Both the position numbers and the translations under genes were made by a program. Below, piece after piece: positions 48,491 to 58,556 of a DNA stretch of 64,000 nucleotides. The notes beneath the pieces are model-generated. The model saw only the letters and a list, made by a program, of their open reading frames with translations. It was not told the origin of the DNA and did no database searches. The stretch lies in contig JADJYY010000001.1 of NCBI GenBank assembly GCA_016719465.1, positions 186,001 to 250,000 on the forward strand, given 5' to 3'. Numbering within the stretch: the stretch's first letter is position 1; each line of letters opens with the position of its first letter. The DNA is from Hydrogenophilales bacterium (lineage in GTDB: Bacteria; Pseudomonadota; Gammaproteobacteria; Burkholderiales; Thiobacillaceae).

Positions 48491-50861
48491 ATGTCCGCCG
48501 TCTTCGATCCCGAACTGTCCGCCCTCAAGCTGCCGCCCCATTCCGTGGAGGCGGAGCAGTCGGTGCTGGGCGGCCTCATGCTGGAAAACACCGCCTGGGA
48601 GCGGGTGGCGGACCTGATCAACGAGCAGGATTTCTACCGCGCCGACCACAAGGCCATCTGGAAACAGATCGTCCGCCTCATCGACGACAACAAGCCCGCC
48701 GACGTGGTGACCGTGGCCGAGGCCCTGGAATCCCTGGACCAGCTCGACAACGCCGGCGGCCTGGCCTACCTGGCCGCCCTGGCCCAGAACACCCCTTCCG
48801 CCGCCAACATCCGCCGCTACGCGGAAATCGTGCGGGAACGCTCGGTGCTGCGCAAACTGGTGGAAGTGGGCGCCCAGATCAGCGATTCCGCCCTCTCCCC
48901 CGCCGGCCGCACCGCCGCCCAGATCCTGGACGAGGCGGAAGCCAGGGTGTTCGAGATCAAGGAAGCCGGCGCCAAGACCACCCAGGGCTTCCAGGCCGTG
49001 CAGCCCCTGCTCATGGAAGTGGTCACCCGCATCGACGAACTCTACAACCGGGACAACCCCAGCGAGGTCACCGGCGTGCCCACCGGCTTCACCGACCTGG
49101 ACACCAAGACCTCGGGTTTGCAACCCGGCGACCTGATCATCGTGGCCGGCGCTCCGGCAGGCCAGCCTCTGACGAAGGGCGGTGGCGGCGATGGGCGACC
49201 TGAAGATCGGTGACGGCTGGCTTCCTGGTGGGCGGCCTCCATCGTCCAGGGCATCTATCCCAGGCGTCGCCAGATTTCGGGGCGTTTGCGGGGCTCGGCG
49301 GAATGCTGCGCCGAACATCTCTGGTGTTCACTACCGGTGGCCCGCGCGTGCTGCGCACCGTCAGGTCATGACCATCTGACGCGGGTGCGATCCGCGCCGT
49401 TTGGGGTCGACCCACACGGCGCGGGCTGACGAAGCCTTGCCCATCGACCCCTGGCTATTGGGCGCGTTGCTGGGCGATGGCTCCCTGTCCGGCACCGCCC
49501 TGCGCTTTTCCACCGCATCGGAGGAGATGCTGTATCGCGTCGGAAGCCGTATCGGCGAGGCGATGACGGTCACCCACGCCGGCAACTACGATTACCGCAT
49601 CATCCGCAAGACGCTGGCCGAGCTGCCACGCGGCGACCGCCCCACCATCAACCCCCTCCGCCAGAACCTGGACGGATGGGGTTATGGGATATCGACAGCG
49701 CCCACAAATTCATCCCGCGTATCTGGAAGCGACGGGCCGCGGCTGATGGCGCGGGGCCTGCTGGATACCGATGGCTGGGTGGAAAAATGGGGCAGCATCC
49801 GTCTGTCCACCGCAAGCGGACGCCTGGCCGAGGATGTCGCCGAACTCGTGCGTTCATTGGGCGGCTGGTGTTCGATCTCCGAGAAGCAACCCCATTTCCG
49901 CGGCGCCCATGACACGGCACGCCGTCCTGGTCTGCCCGCCCATGTCTGCCATATCCACCACCCGGAACCGCGTTCCTTGCTGCTGCAATCGGAAAAGCTC
50001 GCGCGCCTGCCGGAAAGCTGGCAACGCCACAAGCGCCTGACCTTCTCCGCCATCACGCCCAGCCGCGAGGCCGAATGCCAATGCATCGCCGTCAGCCATC
50101 CCGCGCGCTTGTACATCACCGACCAGGACGTGGTGACCCATAACACGGCCTTCAGCCTGAACATCGCCGAGAACGTGGCCCTGGACGCCAACATGTCGGT
50201 GGCGGTGTTCAGCATGGAAATGGGCGCCAGCCAGCTGGTCATGCGCATGCTGGGTTCCGTCGGCCGCCTGGACCAGCACAAGCTGCGCACCGGCCGCATC
50301 GGCGAGGACGACTGGCCGCGCCTGACCCACGCCCTGGGCCGCCTGAACGAGACCCCCTTCTTCATCGACGAGTCGCCCGGCCTCACCGCCATGGAGGTGC
50401 GCGCCCGCGCCCGCCGCCTGGCCCGGCAATGCCAGGGCGACCGCCCCCTGGGCCTGATCGTCATCGACTACCTGCAACTGATGTCCGGCGCCGCGGGCCA
50501 GAGCGAGAACCGGGCCACGGAAATCTCCGAGATCTCCCGCTCCCTCAAGGGCCTGGCCAAGGAACTGCACGTGCCGGTGATCGCCCTGTCCCAGTTGAAC
50601 CGCTCCCTGGAACAGCGCCCCAACAAGCGCCCGGTGATGTCCGACCTGCGGGAATCCGGCGCCATCGAACAGGACGCCGACGTGATCCTGTTCATCTACC
50701 GGGACGAGGTCTACAACCCGGACAGCCAGGACAAGGGCACCGCCGAGATCATCATCGGCAAGCAGCGCAACGGCCCCATCGGCATGGTGCGTCTCACCTT
50801 CCTGGGCGAGTACACACGATTCGAGAGCTTCGCCGGGGGGGGGGGCGGGTATGGCGAATGA
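48491..50861 (+). pseudogene. dnaB: Replicative DNA helicase DnaB, interrupted by a decayed intein
   Basis: The N-terminal extein (48491-49150, 220 aa) and the C-terminal extein (50145-50861, 238 aa) together give a normal-length DnaB hexameric helicase. The N part has the N-terminal domain, linker and the start of the RecA core up to GDLIIVAG. The C part starts TAFSLNIAENVAL and includes VIDYLQLM and ALSQLNRSLEQRP. The Walker A loop (expected GRPSMGKT) falls at the break and is missing except for its Thr. The intervening intein is broken by several frameshifts and stops, so as written no full DnaB can be made. dnaB is essential, so an intact copy elsewhere or an assembly fault must be considered. 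Confidence 0.88.
49151..50144 (+). mobile_element. Degenerate DnaB intein with homing-endonuclease motifs
   Basis: The intein ends at a proper splice junction: YITDQDVVTHN followed by Thr of the extein. It lies in the Walker A loop, a known DnaB intein site. LAGLIDADG-type motifs are LLGALLGDGS (about 49455) and LARGLLDTDGW (about 49743). Remains of the splicing domain are scattered over frames: MGDLKIGD in one, ASIVQGIYP and SAECCAEHLW in another, HYRWPAR in the first again. An in-frame TGA is at 49377-49379. Near 49676-49735 a frameshift excursion hides GLWDIDSAHKFIPRI. The first Cys and block A of the splicing domain cannot be found. Confidence 0.82.
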
Positions 50862-50868
50862 GTTTCCC

Positions 50869-51020
50869 GCCGCCCCCCTTACTCGGGCATCCCCCCCTTT
50901 TGTAAAGCCCCCATGCGGGGATGAAGGGGGACAGGGGGGATTTAGCCCGGCCTGCGCGTGCCGCCACCGTCGAAATCCCCCCCAGCCCCCCTTTAAAAAA
51001 GGGGGGAGTGGTACCGGTTC
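50869..51020. repeat. C-rich intergenic repeat, copy 1
   Basis: Runs of C and G alternate: CCCCCCCTTTTGTAAAG, GGACAGGGGGGATTTA, GAAATCCCCCC and a perfect hairpin CCCCCCTTT-AAA-AAAGGGGGG just before alr. The words GACAGGGGGGATTTA and CGAAATCCCCCCCAGCCCCCC recur in copy 2 (55130-55235), in the same orientation. Non-coding. Confidence 0.75.
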
Positions 51021-51036
51021 CCTCCCTCGCAGCTTG

Positions 51037-52107
51037 ATGTCCCGCCCCCTGATCGCCCGCGTCGACGGCGCCGCCCTGGCCCACAACCTGGCCGTGGCGC
51101 GCCGGGCCGCGCCTCATTCGAAGATCCTCGCGGTGATCAAGGCCAACGGCTATGGCCACGGTCTGGTCCGGGTGGCCCGGGCCCTGCGGGCGGCGGACGG
51201 CTTCGCCGTGCTGTCCATCGAGGAAGCGGCCCTGTTGCGCGGCGAGGGCTATACCCATCCCATCGTGTTGCTGGAGGGCTTCTTCCATCCCGACGAGTTG
51301 CCGGAGATCGCCCGCCTGCGCCTGCGCCCGGTGATCCATCGCCAGGATCAGGCGGAAATCCTGGCCAGGGCCCGGCTGGAACACAAGGTGGACGTGTTCC
51401 TGAAAGTGGATACCGGCATGCACCGCCTGGGCCTGGCGCCCAAGCGTTTGCCGGACGCCCTGGCCGCGCTGCGCGCTTCGCCCCACGTCGGCGGCATCAC
51501 CCTGATGACCCACTTCGCCCGCGCCGACGAGGCGGGCATCGGCATCGATGAACCCCTGGCCTGCTTTCGGGAAGCGACGCAAGGCATGAAACTGCCCGTC
51601 AGCGTGGCCAACTCCGCCACCGTGCTGCGCCACCCCGCCGCCCACGGCGACTGGGTCCGCCCCGGCATCATGCTCTATGGCGCCTCCCCTTTCGCCGATC
51701 AGTCCGGCGCGGACCTGGGCCTGCTGCCGGCCATGACCCTGGAGAGCACACTCATCGCCACCCGCCTGGTTCGCAAAGGCGAAGGCGTCGGCTACGGCGC
51801 CGCCTTCGTCGCCGACCGGGACATGAAGGTGGGCGTGGTGGCCTGCGGCTACGCCGACGGCTACCCGCGCCACGCCGGCACCGGCACCCCCATCGTCGTC
51901 CAGGGCCAGCGCACCCGCACCCTGGGCCGCGTGTCCATGGACATGCTGTTCGCCGACCTGTCGAACGTGCCCACGGCCCACGTGGGCAGCCCGGTCACCC
52001 TCTGGGGCGCGGACCCGCCGGCCGAGCAGGTGGCCGCCGCCGCCGGCACCATCGCCTACGAACTGTTCACCGCCCTCGCCCCCCGGGTGCCGGTGGAAGA
52101 AACCTGA
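51037..52107 (+). CDS. alr: Alanine racemase
   Basis: A 356-aa PLP enzyme that makes D-alanine for peptidoglycan. The PLP lysine lies in AVIKANGYGHG (about residue 34). The second catalytic base is the Tyr in GVGYGAAFVADRDMKVGVVACGYADGYPR. MLYGASPF and SMDMLFADLSN are further family motifs. The ATG at 51037 comes after the C-rich repeat; an open frame from 50851 runs through the repeat and is rejected. dnaB-alr is a common betaproteobacterial pair. Confidence 0.95.
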   Translation: MSRPLIARVDGAALAHNLAVARRAAPHSKILAVIKANGYGHGLVRVARALRAADGFAVLSIEEAALLRGEGYTHPIVLLEGFFHPDELPEIARLRLRPVIHRQDQAEILARARLEHKVDVFLKVDTGMHRLGLAPKRLPDALAALRASPHVGGITLMTHFARADEAGIGIDEPLACFREATQGMKLPVSVANSATVLRHPAAHGDWVRPGIMLYGASPFADQSGADLGLLPAMTLESTLIATRLVRKGEGVGYGAAFVADRDMKVGVVACGYADGYPRHAGTGTPIVVQGQRTRTLGRVSMDMLFADLSNVPTAHVGSPVTLWGADPPAEQVAAAAGTIAYELFTALAPRVPVEET

Positions 52108-52132
52108 CCCTCCTCACTCCTCACTCCTCAAC

Positions 52133-52955
52133 ATGTCCGACATCCTCGACAAGATCCTCGCCACCAAACGCGAAGAAGTGGCCGCCGCCAGGAAGGCCGA
52201 ATCCCTGGAAGCCGTGCGCGAAGCCGCCGAGTGGATGCCGCCGGCGCGGGATTTCGTCGGCGCCATCCGGGCCAGGATCGCCAACCGCCAGCCCGCCGTC
52301 ATCGCCGAGATCAAGAAGGCCAGCCCCAGCAAGGGCGTGATCCGGCCCGATTTCCGACCCGCCGAGATCGCCGCCAGCTACGCCGCGGGCGGCGCCGCCT
52401 GCCTGTCCGTGCTCACCGACCGGGACTACTTCCAGGGCGCGCCGGACTACCTGAAGGCGGCCCGGGACGCCTGCGACCTGCCGGTGCTGCGCAAGGATTT
52501 CATGATCGATCCCTACCAGGTCTACGAGGCCCGGGCCATGGGCGCCGACTGCATCCTGCTCATCGTCGCCGCCCTGGGCCTGGAGCAGATGCGGGAGCTG
52601 GAAGCCCTGGCCCATAGAACTGGGCATGGCCGTGCTGGTGGAAAGCCACGACGGCGAGGAACTGGAGTCCGCGCTCCGACTCACGACCCCCCTGATGGGC
52701 ATCAACAACCGCAACCTGCGCACCTTCGAGACCAGGCTGTCCACCACCCTGGACCTGCTGCCCCGCATCCGTGCCGCCGATGGTGAAGACGGCGGCCGCA
52801 TCCCGGTCACCGAAAGCGGCATCCTGGCGCCGGCGGACGTGGCCCTGATGCGGGAAAACCGGGTCGATACCTTCCTGGTGGGCGAAGCCTTCATGCGCGC
52901 CGCCGACCCGGGCGCGGAACTCGCCCGGCTGTTCCGGGGTCCCCCATCGGACTGA
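52133..52955 (+). pseudogene. trpC: Indole-3-glycerol phosphate synthase, frameshifted
   Basis: Tryptophan-pathway enzyme of about 273 aa in two frames. The N part has ILDKILATKREEVAAARK, PAVIAEIKKASPSKGVIRPDF and ADCILLIVAALGLEQMRELEALA. The C part continues GMAVLVESHDGEELESAL, LMGINNRNLRTFE, VTESGI and FLVGEAFMR. The break is at 52611-52613: removing one C from CCC restores AIELGMAV. All catalytic motifs survive, so this may be a sequencing error or a very recent mutation. It lies 25 bp after alr, away from other trp genes. Confidence 0.88.
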
Positions 52956-52971
52956 CTTGCCGCCCGCCTCC

Positions 52972-54267
52972 ATGTCCCGACGCCGAACCTGGTCCCTGAT
53001 CGCCATTTTGCTTCTCGTTGCCGCGGGCATCCTCTACGCCTGGCAGCCCTGGAAGCAGACCGAATCCGGCCCCCGATACCGCTTGGCCAAGCTGGAGCGG
53101 GGCACCCTCTCGGCCGCCGTCACCGCCAGCGGTACCCTGAGCGCCCTGGTCACGGTCCAGGTGGGTTCCCAGGTTTCCGGCCTGATCAAGGAAATCAAGG
53201 CGGACTTCAACAGCGAGGTGAAGCGGGACCAGGTCATCGCCCGCCTGGACCCGGAGACCTTCGAATCCCGCGTCGCCCAGACGGAAGCCGACCTCGCGGC
53301 GGCCGAGAGCGCGGCGGAGGTGGCCCGGGGCAATCTCGCCGTGCGCCAGGCGGAAGCGGCCAAGGCGAAAATCGCCCTGGAGGACGCCAACCGCAACCTG
53401 GAGCGCAAGCGCGCCCTGGTGAAGCAGGAATTCATCTCCGCCGCCGAACTGGACACCGCCCAGGCCGCCGTGGACACCGCGCGGGAACAATGGAACCTGG
53501 CCCAGGCCGACGTGGGCGTGGCCCGGTCCCAGGTGGGCAGCGCCCGAGCCCTGGTGTCCCAGCGCCAGGCGGGCCTGAAGCAGGCCCGCCTGGACCTGGA
53601 CCGCACCATCATCCGCTCGCCGGTGGACGGCGTGGTGATCAGCCGCAACGTGGACGTGGGCCAGACCGTGGCCGCCTCGTTCCAGGCGCCGGTGCTGTTC
53701 ACCATCGCCCGGGACCTGCGCCAGATGGAAGTGAACGTGGCGGTGGACGAGGCCGACGTGGGCCGGGTGAAGACCGGCCAGAACATGCGCTTCACGGTGG
53801 ACGCCTTCCCCGGCGAGCGCTTCAGCGGCCAGGTGACCCAGATCCGCAAGGCGCCCATCACCAGCAACAACGTGGTCACCTACAGCGTCATGGCGCGGGT
53901 GGACAACCCGGAGCTCAAGCTGCTGCCCGGCATGACCGCCAGCGCCCGCATCCTCACCGAGGAACGCCAGGACGTGCTCAAGCTGCCCAACGAAGCCCTG
54001 CGTTTCCGCCCGCTCCAGGCCGACGGCACGCCCATCAAGCTGGAGATGCGGGAAAGAGGGGAAGGCCCCGGCATCCCCGGCCGCATCTGGGTGTTGAAGG
54101 AAGGCGATCCGGCGCCGGTGAATGTGCGTCTCGGGGTCAGCGACGGCAAGGCCACGGAAATGCTCAAGGGCGATCTCCAGGCCAACCAGGAAATCATCCT
54201 GGGCATCGAGGCGGGCAGCCTGAACAAGGCCGCGCAGCCGGCCCGGCCGTTCGGGATGGGGATGTAG
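52972..54267 (+). CDS. macA: MacA-like periplasmic adaptor
   Basis: A 431-aa membrane fusion protein with one N-terminal anchor (SLIAILLLVAAGILYAW). The lipoyl half VTVQVGSQVSGLIKEIKADFNSEVKRDQ is followed by a long coiled coil (about 95-205), the second lipoyl half RTIIRSPVDGVVISRNVDVGQTVAASFQAP and a beta-barrel domain. It is followed by macB-like ATPase and permease genes on separate frames, unlike the fused MacB of E. coli. Together they would form a tripartite exporter with a TolC channel from elsewhere. The substrate is unknown. Confidence 0.9.
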   Translation: MSRRRTWSLIAILLLVAAGILYAWQPWKQTESGPRYRLAKLERGTLSAAVTASGTLSALVTVQVGSQVSGLIKEIKADFNSEVKRDQVIARLDPETFESRVAQTEADLAAAESAAEVARGNLAVRQAEAAKAKIALEDANRNLERKRALVKQEFISAAELDTAQAAVDTAREQWNLAQADVGVARSQVGSARALVSQRQAGLKQARLDLDRTIIRSPVDGVVISRNVDVGQTVAASFQAPVLFTIARDLRQMEVNVAVDEADVGRVKTGQNMRFTVDAFPGERFSGQVTQIRKAPITSNNVVTYSVMARVDNPELKLLPGMTASARILTEERQDVLKLPNEALRFRPLQADGTPIKLEMRERGEGPGIPGRIWVLKEGDPAPVNVRLGVSDGKATEMLKGDLQANQEIILGIEAGSLNKAAQPARPFGMGM

Positions 54268-54273
54268 GGAGGG

Positions 54274-54364
54274 CGGGAAACGGGAAATGGGAAATGGGAA
54301 ATGGGAAACGTGAGAATTACCCCCCGGGTTTTACGTTTCCCATTTCCCGTTTCCCGTTTCCCCC
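54274..54364. repeat. Word-like inverted repeat (GGGAAA/TTTCCC)
   Basis: The word GGGAAATG or GGGAAACG is repeated about five times (54274-54311), and its complement TTTCCCATTTCCCGTTTCCC follows (54331-54364). The two arms can pair into a long imperfect hairpin between the macA-like and ATPase genes. Confidence 0.75.
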
Positions 54365-54385
54365 ATCCGTAGCCAACCAACGCTC

Positions 54386-55105
<720 letters not shown>

Positions 55106-55129
55106 TGGCCATGCTGGCGCACTCCACGA

Positions 55130-55310
55130 TGGCGTCCCCCCCTTTCACAGGACAGGGGGGATTTAACGCCGCATGCAATCCCGAAGGTCGGCGAAATCCC
55201 CCCCAGCCCCCCCTTCACCCGCAAGGGGTAGGCCGTGGTTGTAAAGCCGCCAGTTTCCAGGCGGCAACAACCACGCTCACTAAACGGGGGAGAAAAACCA
55301 TCCCCCGCCA
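55130..55310. repeat. C-rich intergenic repeat, copy 2, with added hairpins
   Basis: Shares GACAGGGGGGATTTA and GGCGAAATCCCCCCCAGCC words with 50869-51020. An extra hairpin GGTTGTAAAGCCGCC...GGCGGCAACAACC and CGGGGGA...TCCCCCG follow just before the permease ATG. Non-coding. Confidence 0.7.
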
Positions 55311-55313
55311 CCC

Positions 55314-56546
55314 ATGAACCTCCTCGACACCGGCCGTTCCGCGCTGCGCAGCCTGCGCGCCAACAAGATGCGCAGCGCCCTGACCGCCCTGGGCATCATC
55401 ATCGGCGTGGCCGCCGTCATCACCATGCTGGCGGTGGGCGAGGGCGCCCGGCGCACGGTGGCGGAAAAGCTCAAGAGCCTGGGCACCAACCTGATGATGG
55501 TGATGCCCGGCACGGTCACCAGCAGCGGCGTGCGCATCAGCGCCTATGGCCGCAACACGCTGACCGAGGCCGACGCCCGCGCCATCCAGGACGAGGTGCC
55601 CTTCGTCGTGGCCGCCGCCCCCGCCCTTAGGGGATCGGGACAGATCATCCATGGCAATCTGAACTGGCCCAGCCTGATCTTCGGCGTCACGCCGGAATTC
55701 CTGGCCGCCCGGGAATGGCGGATGACCAGCGGCCGCGCCCTGGACGAGAACGACCTGCGCTCTTCCGCCAAGATGGCGGTGGTGGGCCAGACCGTGGCGC
55801 AGATGTTGTTCGGCGGCACCGATCCGGTGGGACAAACCATCCGCGTCAAGTTCGTGCCCTTCACCATCGTCGGACTGCTGGATATCAAGGGGCGCAACGC
55901 CGAGGGCGTCGATCAGGACGACATCGTGCTCATCCCCTTGTCCACGGCCCGGGGCCGCATCCTGTGGCAGCCCCCCGGGCGCCTGCGCACGGTGGGCCAG
56001 GTCAGCGTCAAGATGGCGGATGGCGCGGACATGAAGCAGGCGGAATCCCAGGTGCGGGAACTGCTGCGCCAGCGCCACCGCCTGCAACCGGACCAGGACG
56101 ACGACTTCAACATCCGCAACCTGTCGGAAGTGGTGGAAGCGGAACAGGCCGCCTCCCAGGCCCTGTCCGGCCTGCTCGCCGCCGTGGCCTCGGTGTCCCT
56201 GCTGGTGGGCGGCATCGGCATCATGAACATCATGCTGGTCTCGGTGACGGAACGGACCCGGGAAATCGGCATCCGCCTGGCGGTCGGCGCGCGACGCAAG
56301 GATATCCTCACCCAGTTCCTGGCCGAGGCGGTCATCCTGTCCCTGGTGGGCGCCCTGGCGGGCATCGCCCTGGGGGTCGGCGGCACCCTCGCCCTGGGGC
56401 AGCTCGCCGGCTGGAACGTCACCCTGCAGACCCACGCCATCCTTCTTTCGGTGGCTTCCGCCAGCGTGGTAGGCGTATTCTTCGGCTGGTATCCGGCGCG
56501 CAAGGCCTCCCGCATGGCGCCGATCGAAGCCCTGCGTTATGAGTGA
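55314..56546 (+). CDS. MacB-like ABC transporter permease
   Basis: A 410-aa inner-membrane protein with the FtsX/MacB layout: one N-terminal helix (ALTALGIIIGVAAVITMLAVGEGA), a large periplasmic domain (about 45-285) and three C-terminal helices (LSGLLAAVASVSLLVGGIGIMNIMLVSV; AVILSLVGALAGIALGVGG; ILLSVASASVVGVFFGWYPARKASRMAPIEALRYE). The ending is the standard MacB tail. It partners the ATPase and MacA-like adaptor upstream. Confidence 0.92.
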   Translation: MNLLDTGRSALRSLRANKMRSALTALGIIIGVAAVITMLAVGEGARRTVAEKLKSLGTNLMMVMPGTVTSSGVRISAYGRNTLTEADARAIQDEVPFVVAAAPALRGSGQIIHGNLNWPSLIFGVTPEFLAAREWRMTSGRALDENDLRSSAKMAVVGQTVAQMLFGGTDPVGQTIRVKFVPFTIVGLLDIKGRNAEGVDQDDIVLIPLSTARGRILWQPPGRLRTVGQVSVKMADGADMKQAESQVRELLRQRHRLQPDQDDDFNIRNLSEVVEAEQAASQALSGLLAAVASVSLLVGGIGIMNIMLVSVTERTREIGIRLAVGARRKDILTQFLAEAVILSLVGALAGIALGVGGTLALGQLAGWNVTLQTHAILLSVASASVVGVFFGWYPARKASRMAPIEALRYE

Positions 56547-56552
56547 CCCTTG

Positions 56553-57200
56553 ATGAAACATGCACGCTCCAGCCTTCCCGGGTTCCTGCTGGCCCTGGGC
56601 CTCGGGATGGCTGTCTTACCCCTCGCGTCGGCCGCCGACAACGGTTCGCCGGCCTCGCCCCCACCCGCCAACGGGGCGCCGCCCCAGGTCGCGACCCCGC
56701 CCGGCCCCAGCCTGTCGGACCTGGGGCGTTCCCTGCGCAGCTATTTCACCGAGGAGGAACTGGACCTGCTGTTCGAGTACATGCGCGACTCGGTCATCGC
56801 CGCCTTCAAGGGCGAGGAGGTGACCCTGCCCCCGGACCTGTCCTTCAAGCTGGAGATCCTGCTGGTGCGCATGAAGAAGGAAGGCGGCCACTACATGGAC
56901 AACCTGATCAGGCAACTGGAAAAGGATCTGGAGCGCAACCTGAAGGAAAAGCTGAAGGAACAGATGGCGGGGCCCGACACCTCCGCCTCGGTCCAGGCAC
57001 CGCCGCCGCCGCTGGCCATCGTGCCCTTCTTCCCGCCGCCGCCCCAGCAACCTCCGGCCTACCAACCTCCGGCCTACCAACCCCCGGTTTTTCAGCCACA
57101 GGACTTCCGCCCCCCGGCCTATCAGCCGCCCCAGTTCCCTTTTTTCAGTTTCCCTTTTTTCCAGCCGCCGGCGCCGCCGCCGGTCCAGACGGATCCCTGA
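56553..57200 (+). CDS. Exported protein with Pro-rich repeat tail
   Basis: A 215-aa protein with a signal peptide (SSLPGFLLALGLGMAVLPLASA), a Pro-rich linker, an alpha-helical, charged central part (about 60-140: LGRSLRSYFTEEELDLLFEYMRDSV ... LEKDLERNLKEKLKEQ) and a C-terminal tail of QPPAYQPP repeats with Phe-rich words. It follows the permease by 6 bp, so it is likely co-transcribed with the exporter. The function is unknown; it could be an envelope partner or the exported cargo. Confidence 0.7.
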   Translation: MKHARSSLPGFLLALGLGMAVLPLASAADNGSPASPPPANGAPPQVATPPGPSLSDLGRSLRSYFTEEELDLLFEYMRDSVIAAFKGEEVTLPPDLSFKLEILLVRMKKEGGHYMDNLIRQLEKDLERNLKEKLKEQMAGPDTSASVQAPPPPLAIVPFFPPPPQQPPAYQPPAYQPPVFQPQDFRPPAYQPPQFPFFSFPFFQPPAPPPVQTDP

Positions 57201-57228
57201 GGACGCGGACGTCCAAACCGGCCTGATC

Positions 57229-57249
57229 GCCGGCGCTCCCCGCGCCGGC
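57229..57249. terminator. GC-rich hairpin between convergent genes
   Basis: GCCGGCGC (57229-57236) and GCGCCGGC (57242-57249) pair perfectly around a 5-nt loop. There is no T-tract, but the place between two convergent operons suggests a role in ending transcription. Confidence 0.4.
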
Positions 57250-57264
57250 GCCGCGACCACAAGC

Positions 57265-57756
57265 TCAGGGGCTGGCGCTCTCCAGATCGAAGGCGATGGC
57301 CTTCAGCCCTTCCCGCGCGCAGGCCTCGTCCTGCTCGCCGGTGGAGCCGGACACGCCCACCGCGCCGACGATGTTGCCGGCCGCCTCGATGGGAATGCCG
57401 CCGGTGGTGAAAACCAATCCGTCAACGCTCCAAACAGGGAAAAGCCTCGTGATGTTGTTCTCGAGGGCGGAGAGCCTGGCATTGAAATTCACCGCCGTGT
57501 AGGCCTTCTGCCGGCTTAGCTCGATGGTGACCCGTGGCGCCAGGGTATCGCGCAGGAACACCATGGGATCGCCGCTGCGGTCCACCACGGTGACGCTGAT
57601 CTGGACGCCCTCCTTGCGGCAGGCGGCGATGGTGGCCTGGGCCAGCTTCTCGGAAGCCTCCAGGGTCAGGCGCGGGATCTTGATGACGGCGGGCGCGTCG
57701 GCTTGCGCCAACAGGGGGGCGAACAGGACAGGCAACAGGGCGTACAGGCGTTTCAT
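57265..57756 (-). CDS. Exported GlcG/HbpS-family protein
   Basis: A 163-aa protein with a signal peptide (MKRLYALLPVLFAPLLAQA). A GlcG/HbpS (DUF336) domain follows: LTLEASEKLAQATIAACRKEGVQISVTVVDRSGDPMVFLRD, RQKAYTAV and GGIPIEAAGNIVGAVGVSGSTGEQDEACAREGL. Members bind or degrade haem, or have unknown roles; the exported form is common in proteobacteria. ATG 57756 follows GAGGAGAGAAC. It lies 61 bp after the V-ATPase D gene and could be the last gene of that operon. Confidence 0.88.
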   Translation of the reverse strand: MKRLYALLPVLFAPLLAQADAPAVIKIPRLTLEASEKLAQATIAACRKEGVQISVTVVDRSGDPMVFLRDTLAPRVTIELSRQKAYTAVNFNARLSALENNITRLFPVWSVDGLVFTTGGIPIEAAGNIVGAVGVSGSTGEQDEACAREGLKAIAFDLESASP

Positions 57757-57817
57757 GTTCTCTCCTCGACTCGGGTGATGGTTCCGAAGATCCCTCAACC
57801 GTGGACGGGAGAGGAAC

Positions 57818-58444
57818 CTACGCGGCTTTGGCCGCCCTTGCCCGCAACACCTTGATCTGGAACAGGGTATTGCGCTCGTCTTCCTCCAGGGCGGCGCGGA
57901 TATGATGCACCGTGGCCTGGTAGCGGGGAATGATGTTGTACTTCAGGGCATTCACCCGCTTCTGGGTCTTGCGGCTGGCGGCCAGCAAGCGCCACAGGGC
58001 GTTTTCCGCCTCTCCAAGACGGGCCAGGGTGACGGTAAGTTCCCGCAGACGCAGGCGCGCCTCGTCGAAACTGACATCGGTCCACATCAGGCCCACGGGT
58101 TGCAGCGGCAGGGGATCGGCGCTGACGCTGGGATATTCCACGCCGACGCTGGAACGGGCCACGACCCGCAGAGCCACGGCCGGATTCAGGCCCACCGAGG
58201 CCTGGCGCAGCATCTGGCCGCCCATGCGCATCTGCACGATGCCCAGCCAGTGGTAGGTCTCGGCCAGTTCCTTGACGGTCTGGGCCCGCAGTTCCCGATA
58301 CTGGGCCAGGCGCTCGTACACCAGCCGGGTGAGCAGGTCCCGCTTCTTCTCCAGCATCTGCCGGCCCTGTTCCAGGAACTTGACCTGGCGGCCGACCTGG
58401 AGGAGGGCACTTTTCGTCGGCGGCACCGACAATCGCTTTTTCAT
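57818..58444 (-). CDS. ntpD: V-type ATPase subunit D
   Basis: A 208-aa central-stalk (rotor) subunit, mostly two long antiparallel helices. PPTKSALLQVGRQVKFLEQGRQMLEKKRDLLTRLVYER at the N-terminus and RLGEAENALWRLLAASRKTQKRVNALKYNIIPRYQATVHHIRAALEEDERNTLFQIKVL at the C-terminus are the hallmark regions. It is separated from ntpB by 112 bp that hold a word-like repeat. Confidence 0.93.
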   Translation of the reverse strand: MKKRLSVPPTKSALLQVGRQVKFLEQGRQMLEKKRDLLTRLVYERLAQYRELRAQTVKELAETYHWLGIVQMRMGGQMLRQASVGLNPAVALRVVARSSVGVEYPSVSADPLPLQPVGLMWTDVSFDEARLRLRELTVTLARLGEAENALWRLLAASRKTQKRVNALKYNIIPRYQATVHHIRAALEEDERNTLFQIKVLRARAAKAA

Positions 58445-58467
58445 GATGTTTCCTGTGACATTCGCTC

Positions 58468-58546
58468 AGGAACAAGGAACAAGGGGCAAGGGGCAAGGGA
58501 AACCCGGCAGGCTCGCCTTTCCTTGTGCCTTGCTCCTTGAACCTTG
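58468..58546. repeat. Word-like inverted repeat (AAGGAAC/CTTGTTCC type)
   Basis: Repeats of GGAACAA and GGGGCAA (58468-58500) face their complements TTCCTTGTGCCTTGCTCCTTGAACCTTG (58518-58546) across a short loop. It sits between two genes of one operon (ntpB and ntpD), as do its relatives near 54.3 and 61.8 kb. Confidence 0.75.
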
Positions 58547-58556
58547 CCGCTGGCGT

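Noticed and set aside
49182..49379. Independent small gene inside dnaB
   Set aside because: Its product shows intein fragments (MGDLKIGD, HYRWPAR), so it is part of the decayed intein rather than a gene.
50851..51036. N-terminal extension of alr
   Set aside because: The frame is open but runs through the C-rich repeat and codes for a Pro/Gly-rich stretch unlike any alanine racemase; ATG 51037 fits the family.
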